A stretch of 64,000 bases of DNA from Paraburkholderia franconis (GTDB lineage Bacteria > Pseudomonadota > Gammaproteobacteria > Burkholderiales > Burkholderiaceae): the NCBI RefSeq assembly GCF_009362735.1, contig NZ_WHNP01000009.1:163840-227839 (forward strand). The letters run 5' to 3'. The translations under genes were made by a program, and so were the position numbers. The notes under the pieces were generated by a model. That model was not told the origin of the DNA and made no database searches. It worked only from the letters and a program-made list of their open reading frames with translations. Shown one piece after another: positions 57,960 to 64,000 of the stretch (within the stretch, counting starts at the first letter, position 1; every line of letters begins with the position of its first letter).

Positions 57960-58637
57960 TCATTCGACGTCGTCCTTCTTGCGCAGCAGATAGCCGAGCC
58001 CGCGCAGCGTGACGATTGCAGCCGAACTGCCATCGAGCTTCTTGCGCAGCCGCGATACGTAGATTTCGAGCGCGTCTTCGCTGGGCTGATCATCGTGCGT
58101 GAAGATCGAGTCCATCAGCGCGGCCTTCGACACCGTCTTGCCCATGCGCAGAATCAGCGTTTCGAGCACGCTGCGCTCGCGCGGCGTGACGTTGAGCGGC
58201 GCGCCCTTCAGCGCGAACTGCCGCGTGTCGATGTCGAACAAGAGATCGCCGCACGCTACCTCGTTCGCGGTCGAAGCCGTCTGCCGGCGAATCATCACCT
58301 TCACGCGTGCGACCAGCTCGCGCACTTCGAACGGCTTGACCAGATAGTCGTCGGCGCCTGCACCCAGCAGCTCGACCTTTTCGTCGATCGAGCCGCTTGC
58401 CGTCAGGATCATCACGGGCGTCGCATCGCCGCGCTGACGCAGACGCCGCAGCACGTTCTTGCCCGACAGCCTCGGCAGATTCAGGTCCAGCAGCACGACG
58501 TCGTAACGGTTCGTGCGCAACAGTTGATCGGCGGCTTCGCCGTCCTGCACGGCATCGAGCGCGAACGCCTCCTGCTCGAGCATGCGTGCGAGCCAGTGGG
58601 ACAGCGTCGGATTGTCTTCGATCAACAGCAGTTTCAT
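57960..58637 (-). CDS. Response regulator, OmpR/TctD-like
   Basis: This 225-residue regulator has a receiver domain with Asp51 as phospho-acceptor (VVLLDLNLP), Asp8, Thr79-type switch (MILTASG) and Lys101-region (YLVKPFEV), followed by the winged-helix OmpR domain (LNVTPRERSVLETLI). It partners with the downstream TctE-like kinase. It is divergent from the ABC importer genes, which it may regulate. Confidence 0.9.
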   Translation of the reverse strand: MKLLLIEDNPTLSHWLARMLEQEAFALDAVQDGEAADQLLRTNRYDVVLLDLNLPRLSGKNVLRRLRQRGDATPVMILTASGSIDEKVELLGAGADDYLVKPFEVRELVARVKVMIRRQTASTANEVACGDLLFDIDTRQFALKGAPLNVTPRERSVLETLILRMGKTVSKAALMDSIFTHDDQPSEDALEIYVSRLRKKLDGSSAAIVTLRGLGYLLRKKDDVE

Positions 58638-58773
58638 CGGTCAACGGAATGCATGTAAAAGCAGCGCCGGGCTCGCCATCGCGTGTGTGCGGCACTGCCG
58701 CGCGATTGTATGTCGACGGAATGTCGGCGCTTGCATCGGGTTAACACCCATATTTCGGCGCGGCTCCCGAAAG

Positions 58774-58801
58774 CTGACAGAAGGTTTGAGCTTTCTATAA
58801 T
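58774..58801 (+). promoter_or_regulatory. Sigma-70 promoter of the NitT/TauT-type importer operon
   Basis: CTGACA (58774-58779) and TATAAT (58796-58801) are separated by 16 bp and lie 73 bp before the binding-protein start. It is the clearest promoter in the window. Confidence 0.72.
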
Positions 58802-58873
58802 CGCCCCACTCATTCAAAAAGGCGCAATGCCGCAATGCCAAAAACGGCTGGCGCCTCACCAACAAGGAGACTG

Positions 58874-59893
58874 ATGATGCGTACCTTCCGCCAGATCGCA
58901 GCCGTGTCCGGACTCGCTTTCGTCCTCGCCGCGGCTTCCGCCAGCGCCCACGCCGAGAAGATCTCGATCATGGTCGGCGGCGCCGCCAAGATCATCTATC
59001 TGCCCGCCAAGCTGACGGAGCAGCTCGGCTACTTCAAGGACGAAGGGCTCGATGTCGAGATTCTTTCGCAACCAGCGGGCGTCGATGCCGAAAACGAACT
59101 GCTCGCGGGCGCCGTGCAAGGCGTGGTCGGCTTCTATGATCACACGATCGACCTGCAGAGCAAGGGCAAGGAAGTGCAGGCGCTCGTGATCTTCGGCCAG
59201 GTGCCGGGCGAAGTCGAAATGGTGTCGACGAAGGCAGCGGGCGAGATCAAGAGCATGGCGGACGTGAAGGGCAAGACGCTCGGCGTGACGGGCCTCGGTT
59301 CGTCGACGAGCTTCCTCACGCAATACCTCGCGCAGCGCGCCGGCGTCCCTTCGACGCAATACACGCTGCTGCCCGTCGGCGCCGACAACAGCTTCATCGC
59401 GGCGATCAAGCAGGACCGCATCCAGGCGGGCATGACGACCGAGCCGACCGTCTCGCAGCTGCTGAAGATGGGCGACGCGAAGGTGCTGGTCGACATGCGC
59501 ACGATCGAAGGCACGCGCGCGGCGCTCGGCGGCACGTATCCGGCTTCGAGCTTCTATGTGCAGCGCGCGTGGGCCGAAGCGCACAAGGCCGAGGCGACGA
59601 AGCTCTCGCACGCATTCGCGAAGACGCTGAACTTCATCGCGACGCATAGCGCCGACGAGATCGCTGCGAAGATGCCGAAGGACTATTACGGCGCCAACAA
59701 GGACCTGTACGTGGCCGCGCTGAAGGCCTCGCTGCCGATGTTCACGAAGGACGGCAAGATGCCCGCCGATGGTCCCGAGACGGTGCTGAAGGTGCTGTCG
59801 GCGTTCAATCCGTCGGTGAAGGGCAAGCATATCGATCTCGCGAAGACCTACTCGAACGACTACGTCGCGACGGTCGCGACGGCCGCGAAGTAA
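58874..59893 (+). CDS. NitT/TauT-type ABC periplasmic binding protein
   Basis: This 339-residue secreted protein has a signal peptide ending SASAHA and the SsuA/THI5-like fold (YLPAKLTEQLGYFKDEGLDVEI near the mature N terminus). AAGGAG lies just before the ATG pair at 58874/58877. Family members bind sulfonates, nitrate, taurine, pyrimidines or aromatic acids; the ligand here is not evident. It heads an operon with the ATPase and permease that follow. Confidence 0.9.
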   Translation: MMRTFRQIAAVSGLAFVLAAASASAHAEKISIMVGGAAKIIYLPAKLTEQLGYFKDEGLDVEILSQPAGVDAENELLAGAVQGVVGFYDHTIDLQSKGKEVQALVIFGQVPGEVEMVSTKAAGEIKSMADVKGKTLGVTGLGSSTSFLTQYLAQRAGVPSTQYTLLPVGADNSFIAAIKQDRIQAGMTTEPTVSQLLKMGDAKVLVDMRTIEGTRAALGGTYPASSFYVQRAWAEAHKAEATKLSHAFAKTLNFIATHSADEIAAKMPKDYYGANKDLYVAALKASLPMFTKDGKMPADGPETVLKVLSAFNPSVKGKHIDLAKTYSNDYVATVATAAK

Positions 59894-59941
59894 GCCGTAT
59901 CGTCGTCCACCTATCACCCGCAAGGAAAGAGGCAGCACGCG

Positions 59942-60739
59942 ATGAATCAATCCAGGCCACACGGCGCACCGGCCATCGAGCTGCGCAACGTATCGTGCCG
60001 GTTCATTTCACCCGACGGCAAGGCGACGGTCGCATTGCGCGACTTCAGCATGTCGGTGGCGAAGGGCGAGTTCGTCGCCGTCGTCGGTCCGACGGGCTGC
60101 GGCAAGTCCACGACGCTCAGCATGATCACGGGGCTGCTCAAGCCGACGACGGGCGAAGTGCGCGTGATGGGCGCGCCCGTCGACGGCATCGATCCGCGCA
60201 TCGGCTTCGTGTTCCAGGCCGATGCCGTGTTTCCGTGGCGCTCGGTGCTCGACAACGTGGCGGCCGGCCCGCTCTATCGCGGCCGTTCGAAATCCGCCGC
60301 CTATGACGAGGCAAACGAATGGCTGCGCCGCGTCGGGCTCGACAAGTTCGGCAAGCACTATCCGCATCAGTTGTCGGGCGGCATGAGGAAGCGCGTCGCG
60401 CTCGCGCAGACGTTCATCAACAAGCCGGAAATCCTGCTGATGGACGAGCCGTTCTCCGCGCTCGACATGCAGACGCGCACGCTGATGCAGGACGAGCTGC
60501 TGCAGTTGTGGTCGGCGAATGCGGGCTCCGTCGTGTTCGTCACGCACGATCTCGAAGAAGCGATCGCGCTCGCGGACCGCGTGTTCGTGCTGACGGCGCG
60601 GCCCGCGACGCTGAAGAAGGTCTACGAGATCGATTTGCCGCGTCCGCGCATCACGTCGGAAGTCCGCTATGACCCGCGCTTTATCGAAATCTCGCGCGAC
60701 ATCTGGCACGACCTGCGCGAAGAAGTGCAGATCGGTTAA
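59942..60739 (+). CDS. NitT/TauT-type ABC transporter ATPase
   Basis: This 265-residue ATPase has Walker A GPTGCGKST (49-57), Q-loop VFQADAVFPW, signature LSGGMRKRVALA and Walker B ILLMDEPFSALD. It belongs to the SsuB/TauB/NrtD family and partners the permease 24 bp downstream. Confidence 0.92.
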   Translation: MNQSRPHGAPAIELRNVSCRFISPDGKATVALRDFSMSVAKGEFVAVVGPTGCGKSTTLSMITGLLKPTTGEVRVMGAPVDGIDPRIGFVFQADAVFPWRSVLDNVAAGPLYRGRSKSAAYDEANEWLRRVGLDKFGKHYPHQLSGGMRKRVALAQTFINKPEILLMDEPFSALDMQTRTLMQDELLQLWSANAGSVVFVTHDLEEAIALADRVFVLTARPATLKKVYEIDLPRPRITSEVRYDPRFIEISRDIWHDLREEVQIG

Positions 60740-60763
60740 TTCAATCAGGCTGGAGCTCGCTCA

Positions 60764-61627
60764 ATGTCTACTACGCCTCAACAAATGATGCCCGCCGGCC
60801 TCGACGCCAGTTCGCTCGCGCAGGTCGAACGCATCGCGCAAAAGCGCATCCGTCAACGCAACGCGCTCGTGATCGGGCTGCGCATCGCCGTCCTCGTGAT
60901 CGTGCTCGGCGGCTGGGAACTGTCGGCGCGCATGAAGTGGATCGATCCGTTCTTCTTCTCGATGCCGTCGGCGATCTTCGAGCAGATCGTCGACTGGTTC
61001 GTGAACGGTACGTCGCAAGGGCCGCTGCTCACGCAGGTATGGGTCACGCTCGAAGAGACGGGACTCGGCTTCATCATCGGCTCGGTGGCGGGTGTGTTCT
61101 GCGGCATCGTGCTGGGACGCAACAAGCTGCTCTCCGATGTGTTCAGCCTCTACATCAAGATCGCCAACTCGATTCCGCGCGTGGTGCTCGGTTCGGTGTT
61201 CGTGATTGCGCTGGGTCTGGGGATGGCGTCGAAGGTGGCGCTCGCCGTCGTGATGGTGTTCTTCGTCGTGTTCGCGAATGCGTTCCAGGGCGTGCGCGAA
61301 GCGGACCGCTACATGATTGCGAACGCGCAGATTCTTGGCGCGTCGCGGCGCCAGGTGACGACCTCCGTCGTGATTCCCTCGGCGCTGAGCTGGATTCTCG
61401 CGAGCCTGCACGTGAGCTTCGGCTTTGCGCTGGTCGGTGCGGTGGTCGGCGAGTTTCTTGGCTCGAAGCAGGGCATCGGACTGCTGATCTCGACGGCGCA
61501 AGGCGCGTTCAATGCAAGCGGCGTGTTCGCGGCGATGATCGTGCTGGCCGTCGTCGCATTGGCCGCCGATTATCTTTTGACGGCCGTCGAGCAGCGCTTG
61601 CTGAAGTGGCGGCCGAATATCAGTTGA
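60764..61627 (+). CDS. NitT/TauT-type ABC transporter permease
   Basis: This 287-residue inner-membrane permease has about six hydrophobic segments and the EAA-type loop near EADRYMIANAQILGASRRQV, of the SsuC/TauC family. It is the last gene of the operon; a strong terminator follows 32 bp after the stop. Confidence 0.92.
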   Translation: MSTTPQQMMPAGLDASSLAQVERIAQKRIRQRNALVIGLRIAVLVIVLGGWELSARMKWIDPFFFSMPSAIFEQIVDWFVNGTSQGPLLTQVWVTLEETGLGFIIGSVAGVFCGIVLGRNKLLSDVFSLYIKIANSIPRVVLGSVFVIALGLGMASKVALAVVMVFFVVFANAFQGVREADRYMIANAQILGASRRQVTTSVVIPSALSWILASLHVSFGFALVGAVVGEFLGSKQGIGLLISTAQGAFNASGVFAAMIVLAVVALAADYLLTAVEQRLLKWRPNIS

Positions 61628-61659
61628 TTGAATTTCTCGCAGCGGTTGTGTTGCAATTG

Positions 61660-61685
61660 AGCGCCTCCTTTTGGAGGCGCTTTTT
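61660..61685 (+). terminator. Rho-independent terminator after the importer operon
   Basis: AGCGCCTCC and GGAGGCGCT form a perfect 9-bp stem with a TTTT loop, followed by TTTTT. Confidence 0.9.
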
Positions 61686-61795
61686 CTATTCGCATGGCTT
61701 GCCAACGCACTCGCATTCGCACATTACCGAAATGTAATCAGCCCTCATCCCCATGCCGGTATGATTAAAAAATCAATCCGCAGCGGAGCATGGCG

Positions 61796-62473
61796 ATGCG
61801 CATCCTCGTGATCGAAGACGAGCCCAAAACGGCCGCGTATCTGAAGAAGGGGCTGGAAGAATCCGGCTATTCGGTCGAAGTGGCGAACGACGGTTCACAC
61901 GGGCTGATCCTCGCGCAGGAGGAGGACTACGACGTCATCATTCTCGACGTGATGCTGCCGTGGATGGACGGCTGGACCGTCGTGAAGACGCTGCGCGCGA
62001 CGCGTACCACGCCTGTTCTTTTTCTGACCGCGCGCGACGATGTCGACGACCGCGTGCGCGGCCTCGAACTCGGCGCCGACGATTATCTCGTCAAGCCCTT
62101 CGCATTCGTCGAACTGCTCGCGCGCGTGCGCACGCTCGCGCGACGCGGCCCGCCGCGCGAGAGCGAGCTGATCAGAATCGGCGACCTCGAAATGGATGTG
62201 AACCGGCGGCGCGTCAAGCGCGGCGGAATGCGCATCGATCTCACGCCGCGCGAGTTCTCGCTGCTGCAACTGCTCGCGCGCCGCCACGGCGAAGTGTTGA
62301 GCCGCACGCAGATTGCGTCGTACGTGTGGGACATGAATTTCGACAGCGACACGAATGTCGTCGAAGTCGCGATTCGCCGTTTGCGCAGCAAGGTCGACGA
62401 CAACTTCCCCGTCAAGCTGATTCACACGGTGCGCGGCGTCGGCTATGTACTCGAAATCAAGGAACCGGCCTGA
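61796..62473 (+). CDS. Heavy-metal-type response regulator (CusR/IrlR-like)
   Basis: This 225-residue OmpR-family regulator has the phospho-acceptor Asp51 ([15 protein letters not shown]) and the C-terminal winged helix with [26 protein letters not shown]. The ATG at 61796 is preferred because GGAG lies 7 bp upstream; the ATG at 61790 is too close to it. It overlaps the sensor kinase gene by 1 bp (TGATG). The family responds to copper, silver, cadmium or zinc, but no metal-efflux gene is in view. Confidence 0.9.
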   Translation: MRILVIEDEPKTAAYLKKGLEESGYSVEVANDGSHGLILAQEEDYDVIILDVMLPWMDGWTVVKTLRATRTTPVLFLTARDDVDDRVRGLELGADDYLVKPFAFVELLARVRTLARRGPPRESELIRIGDLEMDVNRRRVKRGGMRIDLTPREFSLLQLLARRHGEVLSRTQIASYVWDMNFDSDTNVVEVAIRRLRSKVDDNFPVKLIHTVRGVGYVLEIKEPA

Positions 62474-63924
62474 TGCGCGGCCGCTCGATCACCGCCACGC
62501 TCGCGCTCGCTTTCGGCGCGACGACGCTCGCGGTGTTCGTGCTGGTCGGCAACTTTCTCTATCGCGCGCTGGAACGCGAAGTCAGCTCACAGGACGACAT
62601 GAGCATCGTGCTCGCCGCGCGCCATGCTCGACGCCTCGCGGCGGAGATCGAAACGACGGCGGGCATCCGCGAGCATGGTGACCGCATCACGAGCATCGTG
62701 CTGGGCAATCCGGGCATGTCGATGGAAGTGTTCGATCCCGATGGGCAGCTCGCAATCGAACACAACGTGGTGAGCACGCTCGGCACGGCGATGCCCGTCG
62801 GCGACAGCTCGATTCTGTCCGCGGGGCGCTCCATTGCGCGCGTGCCCGAAACGGCGCGCATCACGGAAGCATCAATCGCCGGCTGGACGAACGGGACAGG
62901 CTCGCCAATACGCGGCATCGCCACCGATGCGAAGCTGCGCGACGGCGAAATGGTCAGCATCCTGATCGCGCGCAACATGAGCGACCGCTATGCGCTGCTC
63001 GATCACTATCGCGATACGCTGAAGATCTGCGGCATCATCGGCGTGATTCTGACGACGGTACTGAGCTATCTGCTGATACGCGCGGCAATGCGGCCCGTGC
63101 GCGATATCGCGGCGAGCGCGAGCGAAGTCACCGTCAACCGCCTGAATACGCGTATCGCCGTGGCCAGCGTGCCGCGAGAACTCGAAACGTTGGTGACGAC
63201 GCTCAACGCGATGCTCGAACGCATGGACCATGGCTTCAAGCAGATGTCGCGCTTTACAGCCGATCTCGCACACGACATGCGTACGCCACTGAGCAACATG
63301 CGCGGCGCAACGGAAGTCGCGCTCGCGCGTCCGCGTTCCGCCGATGAGTATGAGGCTTTGCTTGCGTCCAACCTGGAGGAATGCGAGCGGCTGTCGCGGA
63401 TGATCGAGAACGTGTTGTTCCTCGCGCGCGCCGAGCATCCGCAGTTCGTCAAGCACATGCGCGTATTCGATGCCGTGCAGGAGCTGACGCATATCGGCGA
63501 GTACTTCGAGGGCGTCGCCGAAGATGCCGACGTGCGCATACGCGTGACGGGCTCGGCAATGCTCACCGCCGATCTCGAACTGTTCCGACGCGCGGTCAGC
63601 AATCTGCTCGCCAACGCGCTGCGCTACACGCCGTGCGGCAAGGAGGTCGTGCTGGACGCGCATCAGATAGACGATCGCGTACGCGTAACGGTGTCGAACG
63701 AAGGCGAGCCGATCGCGCCCGAACACCTCGAGCGAATCTTCGATCGCTTCTATCGCGTCGATCCGTCGCGCAGTTCGTCGCCTTCGTCGCGCTCGCAGCA
63801 AGGATCGCCGGGATCAACGGGTCTCGGGCTCGCGATCGTGCGCACGATCATGGAGCTGCATGGCGGTACGGTGCACGCGGACAGCGATGCGAGCGGGACG
63901 CGGTTCGTGCTGGTGTTTCCGTGA
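62473..63924 (+). CDS. Heavy-metal-type sensor histidine kinase (CusS/IrlS-like)
   Basis: This 483-residue membrane kinase has a membrane segment at about 8-30, a periplasmic domain, a second segment (IIGVILTTVLSYLLI), HAMP linker, His in DLAHDMRTPL, N box ANALRY, and GSTGLGLAIVR. The heavy-metal sensor kinase family signature is present (MERMDHGFKQMSRFTADLAH-like region). A Ser-rich insertion (SRSSSPSSRSQQGSPGS) sits before the last glycine box where relatives are shorter. Confidence 0.88.
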   Translation: MRGRSITATLALAFGATTLAVFVLVGNFLYRALEREVSSQDDMSIVLAARHARRLAAEIETTAGIREHGDRITSIVLGNPGMSMEVFDPDGQLAIEHNVVSTLGTAMPVGDSSILSAGRSIARVPETARITEASIAGWTNGTGSPIRGIATDAKLRDGEMVSILIARNMSDRYALLDHYRDTLKICGIIGVILTTVLSYLLIRAAMRPVRDIAASASEVTVNRLNTRIAVASVPRELETLVTTLNAMLERMDHGFKQMSRFTADLAHDMRTPLSNMRGATEVALARPRSADEYEALLASNLEECERLSRMIENVLFLARAEHPQFVKHMRVFDAVQELTHIGEYFEGVAEDADVRIRVTGSAMLTADLELFRRAVSNLLANALRYTPCGKEVVLDAHQIDDRVRVTVSNEGEPIAPEHLERIFDRFYRVDPSRSSSPSSRSQQGSPGSTGLGLAIVRTIMELHGGTVHADSDASGTRFVLVFP

Positions 63925-64000
63925 TGAGGTCGGTTCGCCCGGCCTTTCGCTAACGTCCAGAAAACCATGCAAGCCAAAGCCCCAGCCCCTACTCCCCCCG

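Noticed and set aside
60761..61705. Leftward open frame of 314 codons opposite the NitT/TauT-type permease
   Set aside because: The permease has membrane segments and a partner ATPase; the opposite frame is a His/Arg-rich shadow.
63925..64000. Possible start of a further gene at 63967 (MQAKAPAPTPP)
   Set aside because: Only about 11 codons are visible, without a ribosome site, so it cannot be supported.

Overview
The window is a GC-rich stretch from a betaproteobacterium of the order Burkholderiales, most likely Paraburkholderia, Caballeronia or a close Burkholderia relative. The basis is the codon bias, the OmpC-type porin, the B. cepacia-like set of phthalate genes, and the many compact catabolic operons that each carry an ABC importer and a dedicated regulator. 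No rRNA, tRNA, CRISPR array, insertion sequence or prophage gene was seen.

Region 1 (1-18.8 kb) looks like an osmolyte catabolic island. A leftward operon encodes a stand-alone glutamate-semialdehyde dehydrogenase (PruA), three parts of a spermidine/putrescine-type ABC importer, and a PutA-like protein cut by the left edge. This PutA keeps its proline dehydrogenase domain but has lost the catalytic residues of its aldehyde dehydrogenase domain. TetR (BetI-like) and LysR regulators are divergent from it. They are followed by an N-formylglutamate-amidohydrolase-like protein, an orphan branched-chain-type binding protein, a broken LysR gene, a GbcB-like flavin/[2Fe-2S] reductase, an M24 protein with the full DddP (DMSP lyase) active-site pattern, and a glutathione-independent formaldehyde dehydrogenase. 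A 14-bp palindrome TGAACAnnnGTTCA occurs three times before the TetR gene and once before the binding-protein gene, which suggests one regulon. The likely theme is uptake and demethylation or cleavage of a methylated onium compound (proline betaine, DMSP or similar), with formaldehyde disposal and proline oxidation. No oxygenase component lies in the window.

Region 2 (19-35.2 kb) handles pentose and furanose sugars. It has a ytfQRT-yjfF-type furanose importer with a catalytically degenerate aldose-epimerase-like protein, then an oxidative (non-phosphorylating) L-arabinose operon: araC dehydratase, araE, araD, araA and the araFGH importer. A divergent LysR gene follows. The lactonase is not present.

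Region 3 (35.6-44.8 kb) is a complete phthalate module: ophA2, ophB, ophE (NadC-like), a MarR regulator, a porin, ophC, ophD and ophA1. The palindrome TAGATATCTA or a variant sits before ophA2, ophE and in the ophD/ophA1 divergent region.

Region 4 (45-54.6 kb) holds an nnrU-like gene, an ABC sugar-type importer with a Tat-like binding protein, and a four-carbon sugar-acid pathway (denD, otnI, otnC, otnK, ltnD) under a FadR-type GntR regulator. Together these convert L-threonate and D-erythronate to dihydroxyacetone phosphate.

Region 5 (54.6-64 kb) contains an amino-acid dehydrogenase divergent from an Lrp/AsnC regulator, a TctE/TctD-like two-component pair, a NitT/TauT-type ABC importer with a clear sigma-70 promoter and terminator, and a heavy-metal-type two-component pair at the right edge.
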